Shown here piece by piece: positions 21,757 through 33,258 of a stretch of DNA of 64,000 nt. Position 1 is the first letter of the stretch. Every line of letters begins with the position of its first letter. Origin of the DNA: Suillus spraguei (Eukaryota > Basidiomycota > Agaricomycetes > Boletales > Suillaceae). A model generated the notes under the pieces. The model had not been told where the DNA came from. It saw nothing but the letters and a program-made list of their open reading frames with translations, and made no database searches. Location of the stretch: positions 62,001 to 126,000 of the forward strand of contig JABCPU010000047.1 in NCBI GenBank assembly GCA_016800925.1, in the 5' to 3' direction. The translations under genes were made by a program, and so were the position numbers.

Positions 21757-22704
21757 ATGTCGTCTGTGTTCCGCTCAAGGGCGGCTCGAATAACGCTTTC
21801 GAATCTTTCGCCCGGACCAAACTCGCAGCATGCGGTTGGCATTGTCATTATTTCTGAGGCAACATTTTCTAATGCTTTATTCGGCAGCAAAAACGCCTTG
21901 GTAGGGGTCAAGGCTCTGGTCGCGGAGGAACGTCCGGACGAGGTCACAAGGGCCAGAAGGCTCGCGCAGGCAATGGCAAACCAAAAGCTGGATTCGAGGG
22001 TGGTCAGACACCGATTACGAAAAGGTTCCCGAAGAAGGGCTTTGTAAATCCGTGAGTGCTCTCTTCAAGCTAGTTTCATAACAATCTGACAGGTCCGTCA
22101 AGCAACCGGAAGGTGTACGCGCCCATTAACCTGGACCGGATACAGCATTGGATCGACCAAGGTCGATTACAATCATCACCTGAGAATCCTATCACAGCCC
22201 GGGAATTGCTGTTAAGCGGATGCATTCATAATGTACACGATGGAGTCAAACTTCTGGGCGACGTATGTTTCTATTCTCAGGCATCCTTCTAGTATAACTC
22301 ATTGTTATGTAGAATGCTTCATTTTTGAAAGCGCCTATTCACATCACTCCTTCACGTGCATCTCAAAGTGCCATCAAAGCGGTCGAGTCCATTGGAGGAA
22401 GTGTCTTCTGCCAATACTACAACCCATTGGCTCTTCGTGATTGTGTCAAGAGTCGTGAGGATCGTACTTCAGCAGCACCAACTCGTCGCACGGACATTCG
22501 TGAGTCTCCCTCCCTCGATTCGATGATGATTTCTGAAAGTCGCGTCTTCAAGTGTGGTACACTAACTGGCGCAACCGAGGATATCTTTCTCCTGAAGCTA
22601 TTGAGAAAAACCCAAAAGCGGAGGAACGATGGAAGGAACTATCTAAGCAGTTGCTATCTTTCAAGGACCAGACTTTCGACACTAAAGGCCTCAAGAAGTT
22701 GTAG
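21757..22704 (+). CDS. MRPL10: Mitochondrial ribosomal protein uL15m
   Basis: Component of the large subunit of the mitochondrial ribosome. The ATG at 21757 gives [20 protein letters not shown], a basic Ser/Arg-rich start fitting mitochondrial import. After an intron ending TTCGGCAG the L15 signature follows: [20 protein letters not shown], then [20 protein letters not shown]. Later exons carry [55 protein letters not shown] and the fungal C-terminal extension [20 protein letters not shown], ending [10 protein letters not shown]. Intact, four to five introns. Its stop lies only 14 bp from the stop of the convergent Prp38 gene, so the two mature transcripts probably overlap. Confidence 0.94.
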
Positions 22705-22718
22705 ACATGCTAGGTAGA

Positions 22719-23712
22719 TTATGATACATTCATGGGCTCGATGTTCATCCTATCTGGTGACATACTTCCACCGCGAGAACGGTCTGGCGAACGAGAAGGA
22801 CTCCGCGATACATACCGACCGTTCTCTGACGGAGATTGACTTCTGCTCCGACTAATGCTGGGGCTCCGTGACCGGTATGGGCTCTTACTGGGGCTCCTAC
22901 TCCTACTTCGACTGGAGCTACGACTCCTGTCACTACCATGTTCACTCCTGCCTTCCATAGCATCAAGCAAGCGACTCTTCCGAGGACCAATCTCGCCATT
23001 CTCTTCAAGTATCGAGCGCTTGGCTTTACGTGGAAGAATGATATCACAGACTCGTTCCTCGGTGAGAAGCGAGTATATGAATTCGTCAAAATGAGTCAGT
23101 GAATACCCTGCTGTTGGGCTGTAAGACGCGTGCCAACGAGAAAAAAATGAAAATCGACACACCCATGTCGCGGTATCGAAGCTTTCTGAAGTCCTTCATT
23201 AATGGTTCAAGAAGCTCGTACACTTCCACTGCGTTGAAGGTCATTCGTATGTACATGGCCGCTAATGCCCTCATATATCTAAATACCTACGTCAGTAATC
23301 AACAAGCAGTACATATGACAATGCTCACTTGAACTCGTCTGCTTGTAAATATTCTATCAATATCTCCTTTTCCGGTTGAAGTTGAAGTAATTTCAGGAGC
23401 AAGCACAGGAACTCTGTAGGGCGTTGATTGCCATAAACACCCCCGATGCACCTAAGCGCAATAGCTTGGTCAATAAGAGACTCCGCTATATTGAAAAGGG
23501 TGAGTTGATCATCACAGAAAACGCGGCAGACGCACCAGTCAAAGCGAAGCAATGCTCCTTCCAATAATTTGATTCCCATATTCGATTGCGGATAACGGTC
23601 TCGACTAGAAACTACACTATTGTCAGCTACGATCAAAACGTGTACCGCGAATACATGCCTGAGGGTTTTGACCATGTATTGCAATTGCACCCTTGACGGT
23701 GGTATTGGCCAT
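22719..23712 (-). CDS. PRP38: Pre-mRNA-splicing factor 38 (Prp38)
   Basis: U4/U6.U5 tri-snRNP-associated factor needed for release of U4/U6 and spliceosome activation (B complex), nuclear. The start at 23712 gives MANTTVKGAIAIHGQNPQ. Hallmark blocks follow: GGVYGNQRPTEFLCLLLKLL and YLQADEFK, joined to LRALAAMYIRMTF, VYELLEPLMKDFRKLRYRDM, then THFDEFIYSLLTEERVCDII. The C-terminus is an RS domain (about 22930-22760) with many SR dipeptides, as in animal PRPF38A/B and unlike budding yeast Prp38. It ends NIEPMNVS. The GC-rich RS repeat gives misleading open frames on the other strand. Convergent with uL15m. Confidence 0.94.
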
Positions 23713-24635
23713 GATGGTGGTCGCTTGCTAGAGTATGATGTAACAACTCAGTCTTAGTTCGCGGAATCTAACTTTAAGTGCTAAAGTTTGATGGAAAAAA
23801 GGGAGAAACACGCCTTCAAGAGCCTTTACGTAAGGGTCACAACTGATGCTTTTGCCATTCACCTTATGTCTTCCGCGTGCCCAATGATCAATCAGTCGTA
23901 ATTTCTGTGCTACTACTAGTATGACACTATTCGCCAGGCTTGGCCTTTGGTATTTAAAAATATGGTGGCCATTGGAAGGATAGCTCCAACAGATAGCCGT
24001 ACAGGTCAATCCATCCTAGTGGCTAGCCTCCCAGCAGGGCAACGTGCCACCATGAAGGACCAATTTGAAAGTCACTCGTGGTACCTGTCCAATCAGTGAT
24101 CATAGTAAGTTGCATCATGCTCATTTCACGCTTAAAACGCCGCGAATAAGGGCAAAGCTTATCTAGATCATCATTGTGTTGAACGTTGTACACGAGTTTA
24201 CTATCGACCCCACACGAACTTGGAGTGGAATTTTACTCTTCGGATACCTTCTAATCGGATATTGCGCCTTTTCAAGTACTTTCCTACCGCTTGTGTGGCC
24301 CAGCGATGGCCCTTGGACGACGTGTCAAACTCTTCTGCTCGAGCGCACCTTCACCCAATCACTGGTCACTGCCATCTTCGACCAGTTTCTGGAACAGAAT
24401 TTTCGTCGATTGTGACACAGCTACCCTCATCTATATGCCTATTAATTTCCGTTCACCGATCTCGATACGGAAACCTGCGTCCTGATCTAGAAGGTCTTGA
24501 CGATTGGACTTTGCGAGTCACCTCGTGGTTGGCAGGATAGCGCATGACAGTACTCTAGGAGTGATAGTGCTATCTTCGCGTATAAATTGACAAATTACAG
24601 GTATAAATTTTTATGTTCCTGGTCTGACTGCAAAC
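23713..24635. other. Intergenic, no supported gene
   Basis: About 0.9 kb upstream of both Prp38 (minus) and the zinc-finger gene (plus). A plus-strand frame at 24220-24540 (106 aa, ending GLDDWTLRVTSWLAG) and a minus-strand frame at 23728-24009 are open but unrecognised. Two TATAAA boxes at about 24581 and 24603 sit just upstream of the ATG at 24636 and may serve the zinc-finger gene. Confidence 0.4.
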
Positions 24636-25423
24636 ATGCGCGGCAAACTGCTGACTATCCCCACGATACCATGTCCCAGAGAACCGTCATGTTCAACGGT
24701 GTTTTCCCACTCGACTGATGACGTTGAACTCCCTCTCAATAAACCAGATGGAACGCAAATTCTAAACTAGTCAGTGGTTCTTGTGCGGTCCATCACCGTT
24801 CTTATAAATTCTTATTTTTAGCGCAAACTTCGAGATTGCCACTGCCCTGATGTCTCCAACACGCTTCCGTCGAATTATAACCTCACCAGTGTATAATGGT
24901 ATTTTTTGTTGGCTACCTTATCTAACGGCGTCAAATCACTAGGCATGGAAGAACTTCTACAAACCATGTGCGCCGCGGCCGTTCTCCTGTGAGTGGTCGG
25001 CACTTGTCCTCGCTGTGCCACGACCTACGCTTCTGTTATGATTAGGAACCCCATAGTCGAAAGGCGTGGCAAGTCACTCGAGAGCAAGGTCTTGCGGATC
25101 CTGGCGCCCTGCAATCCTTGCTCCCCGTCGCTCAGCAGATGCCCTTGGCTGATCCAACTTTCCATCTTATGTCGGATATATCGGCCGGTGTGTCGACATC
25201 AATGTCACGAGATCGTTGCGGGTGGTCACAGGCAACTGACCTTTGCAATGATGTCGTATTTGCTGATACCCTTGTCACTCATATGCGCAAGCATGTCAGA
25301 GGATCTTCGTATCGTCGCGTTTGCTGCTCCTGGAATGGATGTGGTAAGGTCATGAGGAAAGATTGCCTTGTCCGCCATATACGCGAAGTTCATTTACATA
25401 GCAAACGCCGCGCTCACGATTAA
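24636..25423 (+). CDS. C2H2 zinc-finger protein, probable transcription factor
   Basis: Proposed exon 1 from the ATG at 24636 (MRGKLLTIPTIPCPREPSCS) runs to a donor at 24770. A 52-nt intron leads to ATALMSPTRFRRIITSP, a 54-nt intron to WKNFYKPCAPRPFSCEW, and after a further intron the last exon holds RKAWQVTREQGLADPGALQS. The C-terminus has two finger-like units: CGWSQATDLC ... LVTHMRKH and CCSWNGCGKVMRKDCLVRHI followed by REVH. The second is a standard C2H2 finger; the first is atypical in its cysteine spacing. It ends LHSKRRAHD with stop at 25421-25423. The join between the third and last exons is uncertain, because the obvious donor GTGAGTGG and acceptor ATGATTAG do not preserve the frame. 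Two TATAAA boxes lie just upstream. Targets are unknown. Confidence 0.55.
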
Positions 25424-25944
25424 AATTTTCTGCTGCTCCACCTACCTAGTTGTGTATCGACATCTTCAATAACATATTGTGTGGCGTGATAAGGAGGCTT
25501 AGCGCTTAACGTTCAAAGTTCAGCTGGTAGACGCGCGCTTGACCTGTTTCCTAATGCGGTTTTGCGGCCTGCATAAATAGAAGTTCTATTTCGGATTGGA
25601 AGGTCTCTGAAGCGACTAACCTTGTAGATTTTGTACCGAGCAATTACCCCGGCACCATGGCTTGCTCCACATGCACGCAATCCGTTGCCATAGATAATTT
25701 CAGCGTCTTCACTTTTTATGCCAAACTTACTTATTCCACGTGCCTCAGTATCACCGGTCAACCTACTACCGGTCAAACCCATCAACGTGCACTCTCATCC
25801 ATCATTAGCCCGCACCGCCGTTTCTTGCCGGAGGCTGGGCGCTGAGGCCTGAGGCCTAAGCCCTCACTCGATTCATATAAAACCTTACGTTTAACGTATT
25901 TGTTGGTGTTACTTGCTGGAGCTTATCCCGCATCGTGCTCATCC
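25424..25944. other. Intergenic, promoter of the MFS gene
   Basis: A 62-aa plus-strand frame at 25657 (MACSTCTQSV...) and a 90-aa minus-strand frame at 25513-25785 have no recognisable domain. A short direct repeat GAGGCCTGAGGCCTAAG occurs at about 25844. The TATA box of the MFS gene is listed separately. Confidence 0.45.
25876..25882 (+). promoter_or_regulatory. Putative TATA box of the MFS transporter
   Basis: TATAAAA, 69 bp upstream of the ATG at 25945, a usual distance in fungi. Called from sequence and position only. Confidence 0.4.
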
Positions 25945-28033
25945 ATGGTCTCTGAGGAGGGTACCCGACAAATTCAAAATGTTCCTCACATCGCGGTTGA
26001 AGTTGGAAGCCCAATTGTCGCTTTCTATAACGAAATCAAGACAGACATCGAACACGCTACTGTAGAAGATGATCCTTTTGTATGGGGCAATGCGCGCAAG
26101 GTAGGTGCAATCATTCACACTCTGAAAAGAGGCTGACTTGTTGGCTGTAGACTGCTATTCTGATCATTGTTTCAGCTGGCTCCATGATCGCAGGCTTAGC
26201 TGTCAGTATACAGAATCGTACGGCTGTTCCCTCCCCAGGTGGTCAGAAAACTGAATAACTTGCGCCCAGCTGCAAATGCCCGGATTCAAAGTGACTTACA
26301 AGCGTCTACATCGGAAATAAGCTGGACATTATCGGTCTTTATTCTTGTTCAGGGATTCCCTGGGCTTATGTGGAGCGCCATCAGCGAAATCAAAGGACGC
26401 AAGGTTTGTCGAGCACTCTGTCTCATAACAATAAGCTGTTGATATTTTTTCATCCAAGTTTGCCTATGTATCATCTGTAGCACTGTTTGTGGTTGCCTCT
26501 GCTATTGTCGCTGTGTCCAAAACTATTGGTCTAGTGATTGGAATGAGAGCCCTTCAAGCAGTTGGGTGAGGAATTTATACTGAATCTCAGAGTCATTACT
26601 TACAATAATCAGCTCGAGCGCGCTCTTGTCAATTGCCGCAGCTACGCTAGCAGATATTTACGAACCCCATGAGCGAGGCACTAAAATGGGCTTATATTAT
26701 TCCGCTCCGCTCTTAGGGCCGGCGTTGGGCCCAGTATTGGGTGGTGTGCTGACACAGGGCTTGGGTTGGCGCTCGATCTTCTGGTTCATCGCTATTTGTG
26801 CCGGAGTTGTTCTCGTCGCTCTGGTTTTCCTATTCAAAGATACGTTCAGGAAGGAACGTAGTCTGACGTACCAGAATGTCCTGCAAAGAAGGGCAAAGAA
26901 GGGAGAGCTACAATGCCAGCACTTGGACAAATCCAGTCATACTTTTTCTGCCACTGACAAGCCCGTGCAACCTGCACTAGAAAGTATAGTTTCTCCACCG
27001 CAAACGGGGGATGTTATCGTCGAGGCGATTGGTCCCATCGTTGCACCTACTTCATGTATCAAAGATATCAACCTGTCGCTGGCAGATGTCAATCCCTTCC
27101 CTCCACTTCTGAAGATTCTTACACGCTTGAATAATCTTGCAATATTGTTTGCTTCTGGCAAGTGTTGTTCGGATCGGTACATCGTATGCATGACCTGACA
27201 AGCCATATATATGCCCAGGCTTGATATTCGCTTTCAGTTACAGCATCTCCTATACCTGTTCGAGAACGTTGTCTGACTACTACGACTATGACGCTCTCCA
27301 GATCGGTCTAGTTCTACTCTCGTATGGAATAGGTGGGATCTTATTTGTTGAATTGGCAATGATTGACAGGCGTCGAAGGCTCTATGTGCGGGTCCTTATT
27401 TGGCGGCCGCTGGTCTGACCGAACGTTCGCCAGGTTGAAACAAGAGAATGGAGGCAAAGGCTATGCTGAGGTTGATCATGTTCATATGGCTATCCAAGAT
27501 CCTAACATAACAATCCAGATGCGATTGGCCAGCACCCGACCCGTCATGTGGTTCTTGCCGCCGGCTATAATTGGATATGCATGGGTTTGTGAAAAGCACG
27601 TTCATGTCGTGGCAATTTGTATTATGCTCTGTCTCTCTGGATTCTTCTCAACGTACGTTTTTGTACGATCTGCAAGACCCTGACTGACGTATACATAGAT
27701 GGGTCTACGCAAGCACGCTGGCATATATGGTGGATGCTAACCCAGGCCGTTCTTCGACAGTTGTTGCCACAAATAGCGCGTTTCGATGTGTATTTGCGTT
27801 TGTTGCCATTGAAGTGGCTATTCCGATTCAGGTGTGTCCAATTTTTAGTAACTGAACGGTATGCAGTTTGAACATATTGTTGTCAGGTTGCTATTGGCGA
27901 CGGTTATTTGTACACCCTTTGGGGTGGCATTATGATAATAATGGAAGCCCTGATACTAGCTGTCCTTTATAAGGGCCAGAAATGGCGAGAGGCATGCGAG
28001 GAGAAAGACAGGCGAAAATCGCAACAACCCTGA
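25945..28033 (+). CDS. MFS transporter, DHA1 (drug:H+ antiporter, 12-TM) family
   Basis: Plasma or vacuolar membrane proton antiporter, related to the Qdr/Dtr1/Tpo group. The ATG at 25945 gives MVSEEGTRQIQNVPH; in-frame upstream sequence has no ATG. After TAILIIVSAGSMIAGLAVSI (TM1) come SEISWTLSVFILVQGFPGLM and the motif-A loop SAISEIKGRK. The antiporter motif C is present as LLGPALGPVLGGVLTQG, followed by WRSIFWFIAICAGVVLVALV. A hydrophilic central loop of about 120 residues separates the two halves. The second half has LIFAFSYSISYTCSRTL, GLVLLSYGIGGILF, GSLFGGRWSDR, the block WVYASTLAYMVDANPGRSST (joined at about 27690) and WGGIMIIMEALILAVLYKG. It ends EKDRRKSQQP. Intact, about eight introns. 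The substrate is not predictable from sequence. Confidence 0.9.
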
Positions 28034-28314
28034 TAAAGAACACCAAAAGCTGAAGTACTTTTGACACTGCTACTCGAGAAACTTACATTAAGGGCCCAAC
28101 TTTCGTATCCATATATATAGTATCATAGTTTCTTGAAAAATTGCCAATTGAGTTATACTACAATGTTTAAGCTGTACTTCAATCGAAATCTGAGCGTGCT
28201 AATAGTTTCTTCCGACGGTTGCAGATCACGTGAGTTGCTAGCACAGGACAGTGGAGCCTTTAAGCGTTGTACACGGTTGCAAACGAACAGTCAGTCTGCT
28301 CTCCACTAACACAC

Positions 28315-29835
28315 ATGCACCTCACAATCTCAAATCAGACACAGGACGATTTACAATGTACCCTCAGAGATGCAGCACAGGACTACCGCGTTCTTTTTGT
28401 CCGAGCTTGTTCCAAGAGCATATCATTCTCCCCAAAATGCTCTCTTCTCAAAGTTTCTCGACATACATGGGATAATGCGATGAAGGAACATGAGGCGAGT
28501 CCTACAAGTACTGTATCCGTTACTATGCGTCTCGATTTCAACGCTGCAGCGAAGTGGAAGCTTGTCAAAGTTCCAGCAGATTCGGAATGGATAATTTATC
28601 GCCATAAGGTGAGATATTATTTAGTGTGACCTCACTGGCCCACCTGAATCCATATTATTTTAGTTGTCTCGCAAACATTACCGTTTGCTTATTTTTCCTC
28701 GACGAGATACATCCTGTTTCTTGTCTCTCATCCCCGATGCTGTCCATCTATCATCTTTGATGCTTCCAGGTAAAAGTACTGTCCGTGTTTCCCTGCACTC
28801 ACCTGACCACGCATATCAGGAACTCATGACACGTACGTCTCGACGTCTATATGTGAGCGAAATGCTGCTATGACAAGGATGATAGAATGGCTTTTTATGG
28901 CTGGCCTATCGCCCAGTGTCAATCACCAAGCACCCCTCTTGAGAGACAACTTCACTCTGGCATTCGAGTTCTCGATATACGCTTAGCAATCGTCGATTCC
29001 CGCCTCGTTTCATACCACGGAGTATACCCGGAGCGCACCCTGTTTGCGGAGATCTTATCAACGGTATACACGTTCCTTACAACAACCTCGACCTCGCGCG
29101 AGACCGTAGTGATGTCAATCAAGCAGGAGGATTCTGATACGCAACGTTTTAGCGAGCTTGTACGCCGAGAAATTGTTGCCTCGCCAGGGGGTCTAGGCAT
29201 GTGGTATTTGGAAAATCGAATACCAACCCTGGGTGAGGTAAGAGGCAAGGTCGTGATGTTCCGTCGTTTCGGCGGAAATGATTACGACTGGGACAACGCA
29301 GCCACCGGAATCCATCCGCCGATCTGGCCTGACAATGACAGACTCGGTTTCACTTGGAACTGTCAAAATACTCTGGTTCAGACTCATGACTGGTATGTAT
29401 GAAGATTCTCGGATCACCTGGGTCAATCATGAGCCTGACTATCTCTACAGGTATGCAATTCCCTTTCTTTCTATACCCGAGAAAGTCGCTCTTTCGACCA
29501 ATATCCTCGTTGCTCCCCGTGATTCTTCCCCGACCCTATCGATATCCTTCCTTTCTGCATTGTCGATACCATTTGCATTCCCTCCTACAATGGCCCGCGG
29601 CCTCGGATGGCCGCAATGGGGAATTGGATTTGAAGGCGTCAATGCTCGAGTCGGTAGATGGCTGCTTCATCAGTTCGACGATCGAGAAGAGATTGGTGTA
29701 GATGGGGAACCGCAGATCAGGGGTTGGGCACTCATGGATTTCTATGATGACCCGGTAGGACAAAGCATTGTCCCATTGCTTATAGAATGTAATTTCAGAG
29801 GGAGAAAGTGCAAGGAAAGTTGGGAGGTATACTAG
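28315..29835 (+). CDS. PI-PLC X-domain protein (bacterial-type phosphatidylinositol phospholipase C)
   Basis: TIM-barrel phosphodiesterase that cleaves PI or GPI-type lipids. The ATG at 28315 gives MHLTISNQTQDDLQCTLRDA, a non-catalytic N-terminal domain of about 130 residues rich in beta-like segments. The X domain begins at LSSLMLPGTHDTM, built from three exons (including a 14-nt exon ACTCATGACAC-like segment near 28820); the His in PGTHDTM is the first catalytic residue. QCQSPSTPLERQLHSGIRVL and DIRL follow, then SYHGVY with the second catalytic His. ETVVMSIKQE, GEVRGKVVMFRRFGG, LGFTWNCQNT and RGWALMDFYDDPVG complete the barrel. It ends CKESWEVY. No signal peptide is seen. No Y, EF-hand or C2 domain, so it is not a canonical eukaryotic PLC. 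About four introns, one of them at 29397-29451. Confidence 0.86.
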
Positions 29836-31386
29836 TACACACAATCCTTTAGAGAAAGAAACGTAGTGATGTACCTTAATTTTCTGCAAGAGGTTACGAG
29901 ATTTGCCAGGATTTGCTAGTGCCCCTCCATGTGTCACATCAGCTAGTCAACTTGTAGTAATACTTGACCGTGACAGCACCGACAAGCTCCTGCTAGGATT
30001 ATTATGTGCTGCTGCGGGATTTCACGTTTTCAACGTGTTCACCTCGAGCCAGCTGACGACTTCGAAGCTGTGCGACTAGCCCTCGGACATGGATAGAACC
30101 AGTACGTTAGTAGCGGTAATTGTGGTTCGGCGATCTCCTATGAACTTTGTAGTGCCCGACATCACAGCTTCGCACTAAAGACCACTGCGGTGCTGGCTTG
30201 CCAGGCTCAGGCTGTTGTGTTCTACCATAGCGCCCATACCGTCAGGTAACCTTTACTATGTATGTGAGTCACACAAGTTCGGAAAATGACAAGTTATGTG
30301 CTTTGAGGCAGTCAACGAGTAGAGAATGTTGTTTGCTGTATTTTGACATTCTGCCAGATTCTGCCATCTGCCAGGCAGAGCCAAACCGGTTGGCAGAATG
30401 GCGGACTTCTACCCACCACACTTAACCCGGGTGGCGCACCCGCGGGCGAACCGAGTGGTACAAGAACATTGGATACCAATGTGACAGAATAATATCTACG
30501 CGAATCCGTCGCATTTCCAGTCAGCTGTCTGGACTTTATTATGCATATTACTTAACTTTTCCAGTATCTACGTAAGATGCCATGATAGTGTAGGAGGCAG
30601 AGCCTGTAAAGTTGTGATCATCAAGGTGAACAATGAAAGTAGCCTTGAATTCAGATATCTCTGGAGGACGATAAGTCGTGTGAAGTAAGCCTGAACGCTA
30701 CTTAGGTGCTTACGGGGTCCTTGGGTATTTATAGTTTTGGGATCAGCTATAAACCAACTTAATTCGGTTGAGGCAGAATAGGTTTAGCGATTTGTTGGGA
30801 TTATGCGCTCTCCAAATGAGGTAATAAGAATGAGACACGTCCGTCAGCATTGCCAATTGTGATAATCAGGGCAATCGTTATGGTGAACTGTGCACCTTGG
30901 GAAATAAAGGGTCCCATTTGACATCGAGGACGCGGGAAGGCATTTTCACTAATAAGATCCAACTCAATAGCGGCGACAAAAAAACACGCCTACTAATGAA
31001 AGAACCCTCCCCCACCAAACGTGGCCGCGTACCTCCGCGATATTCCATCAGACCAGCCAGCGGCTCAGTGCTCAGTGGGTCTGTCGGTGCCGATGTCATG
31101 GTTCCAATGAATATGACAGCAAAATATTGAGCAACGGTCATCATATATATCAAAATAGAAATGTAGATATGACTCCAAAATTATGGTTAATTAACATTAT
31201 TATTAGGGTCCCTGATATATATATTTCCCATCGTAGATCGCGATCGATCGTCGGGAGTTGAGCGTTTATTAATTGATATATTTTTATATGTACTTCTTTA
31301 GGACCTAGCGTTCTGCCAAACAGCTGTAATATTAAGTCGCGAGACTTGTAAACACATCGTGAGTTGCAACACACTGGCAATTCCCC
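29836..31386. other. 1.5-kb intergenic stretch, no supported gene
   Basis: A 91-aa minus-strand frame (30878-31153; FAVIFIGTMTSAPTDPL) and a 77-aa plus-strand frame on top of it are the only longer ones; neither shows a known domain. A small inverted repeat at 30347-30400 is listed separately. The stretch from 31130 to 31330 is very AT-rich and is the likely promoter region of the LOG-family gene. Confidence 0.45.
30347..30400. repeat. Small inverted repeat with TTCTGCCA direct repeats
   Basis: CATTCTGCCA at 30347-30356 pairs with TGGCAGAATG at 30391-30400, with 34 nt between. The loop holds a further ATTCTGCCA and CTGCCAGGCAG, so several alternative hairpins are possible. No function is assigned. 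Confidence 0.6.
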
Positions 31387-32877
31387 ATGTCGGACTGTAA
31401 CACCACACCATCGAGCAATGTTTTTGATCTCGATTCCTTGCCCGCCAAGAACACGCGTAGCTGTAACCGCACAACAGTCTCGTCGGCTCTCGTATTAGAA
31501 TCTCCCACCAAAAAATGTCGAACAAGGGCCGATGCTAGTCTCATGGGCACGACACTGCCGGTTTGCCACGTGTCAAAAACGCCATTTGCCTCGAGTTCGC
31601 TGTACTTCCCTTCATTTAAAGACTCGTCAAAGATGCAGAATATGCATAATTCTTCCGACCCCAAATCATCCGCTCCAAAATCTGTAGTTCCTTCTGAAAA
31701 GTTAGCTATGGTTGCACCCTCCAACTCTTCAGCCGTGGCAGTTTATTGTGCTGCGTCTCTCGGGAAGCAGAATGCTTTTCAGCTGGCTGCGCTATGTATG
31801 TCTTCTTGATTCAATTTTGTGACCGTCTCACGTGTCTTGCGTCGTATTTTTTTTGGCAGCATTGGGCCATGCTTTGGCTGAGGCAAAACGACCCCTTGTC
31901 TATGGTGGCGGTAACAGGGGCATCATGGGCATTATCTCAGGTGCTGTCGCGGATGCGGGCGGCCAAGTTACTGGCGTTATTCCATATGCCATCCACGCCG
32001 CAGGCGGCGAAAAAGACAAGGGTGATGGTGTCGTAAAGACTGAATCTGTCGCTGAAGTTCTCGATGAGAGCCGGCGAGGTCATGTACGCGATTCCGTCAA
32101 TGATGACAACAGACTTGACTCACCAACGTGCAAACGCGCACCTTCTATAGATAGAGACGGTAAGTAATAGCTCCCACGTGCACACCACATTGTTTGATTG
32201 ATTTCCGTCTGTCTTCATTTCCATCTTTGTGATCCGTCCTTACATAAAGATTATCGTCGATTCAATGCATGAGCGCAAGGTTGAAATGGCGAAGCGTGTT
32301 GGTGCTTTTGTGGGGTTGCCAGGAGGATATGGCACTTTTGAAGAGGTAGTACACGAGTCTGGCTTGTTCAACCTAACTCGCGCTCACCTTATCATGCCCC
32401 TAGATTCTCGAAGTTATCACTTGGAATCAAATCAACATCCATAACAAACGTAAACAATTTTTATTGCTCTCACGTCGTTACGTTGGCCAACCAAATTTAT
32501 ACTTCGCAGCCGTAATATTGCTCAATGTTTTATCCTACTACAACCCCGTCCGTGAACTTATTCGAAACGGTGTGCAGGAGGGGTTCATCCAGCCGCGCAA
32601 CGAGAAGCTATGCGTCTTCGTCGATGGACCTACGGACCATAAAGACCACGAATCTTTCAATTGGGGGCAAGCCGCACTGGACGCGATTGCTGCATGGCAA
32701 CATGACCAAGTACAAACATTGCCCTTCCACTGGACGAAGGACATTGACACCAGTGCAATGCCTAATGGCACACCCAACATCAATGACATAACCGGACTTT
32801 GCAGTGGGTTATTCGGTCTAAAAAGCATCAATGCATGGTTGAGGAGGCTCTGGCGTGCTCGCTCCGGTTCATGTTGA
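31387..32877 (+). CDS. LOG-family protein (cytokinin riboside 5'-monophosphate phosphoribohydrolase-like)
   Basis: LOG enzymes release the free base and ribose-5-phosphate from nucleoside monophosphates. The ATG at 31387 gives a Ser/Thr-rich extension of about 115 residues ([20 protein letters not shown]) not found in plant or bacterial LOG. The Rossmann-like core starts [16 protein letters not shown], continues [20 protein letters not shown] and [16 protein letters not shown], and has [12 protein letters not shown]. The catalytic motif PGGYGTFEE follows, joined across an intron to [20 protein letters not shown], then [20 protein letters not shown]. The Arg and Glu of the active site (SMHERK, PGGxGTxxE) are present. 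A C-terminal tail of about 70 residues ends RARSGSC. An insert of about 40 residues between the GVIP and SMHERK regions is unusual. Three to four introns. Convergent with the Trp-tRNA synthetase; a broken copy of its 3' part lies at 35012. Confidence 0.88.
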
Positions 32878-33035
32878 TCATGGCATAGGTTGACAGACTC
32901 GCACGTATTCGTTATCTTATATCTACCACTGTTGTATCTTTAATGCCCAGCACTCCAGCATACATTCTTTATATCGAGATTTACTTCCTTTTACGACAAG
33001 CCTATCACTGAATCACAAGCAATTCCGAGGCACAG

Positions 33036-33051
33036 CGTCTGTGATCGCTTG
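33036..33051 (-). pseudogene. Possible fragment of the Trp-tRNA synthetase 3' end
   Basis: CGTCTGTGATCGCTTG is identical to 35459-35474, the codons for the last residues (GKRSQT) of the synthetase, in the same orientation; 20 of the first 21 bases match, and a looser match (TTTTTCTTGCCTGATTCAG) follows. It lies just downstream of LOG, where the synthetase 3' end would be expected if the LOG-synthetase junction had been duplicated. Short, so a chance match cannot be excluded. Confidence 0.4.
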
Positions 33052-33258
33052 TCGAGGTTTTTCTTGCCTGATTCAGTATGTCTGGTTCGTGCCCCATGAC
33101 ATAGATCACTTCACTGCCAAGTCCGGTACTCTCGATTCGTCATTGATGTACCAACGGTAGACCACTACTTTACAGACAGATAAGTTACGTACAGCGCAAG
33201 AAGTTCGCTGTAATTAGTACTATATACCAGGACTGTGTCACAGTGAAGTGAATCGTTT

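Noticed and set aside
22855..23094. Plus-strand Leu/Arg-rich frame (79 aa).
   Set aside because: It is the complement of the RS domain of Prp38.
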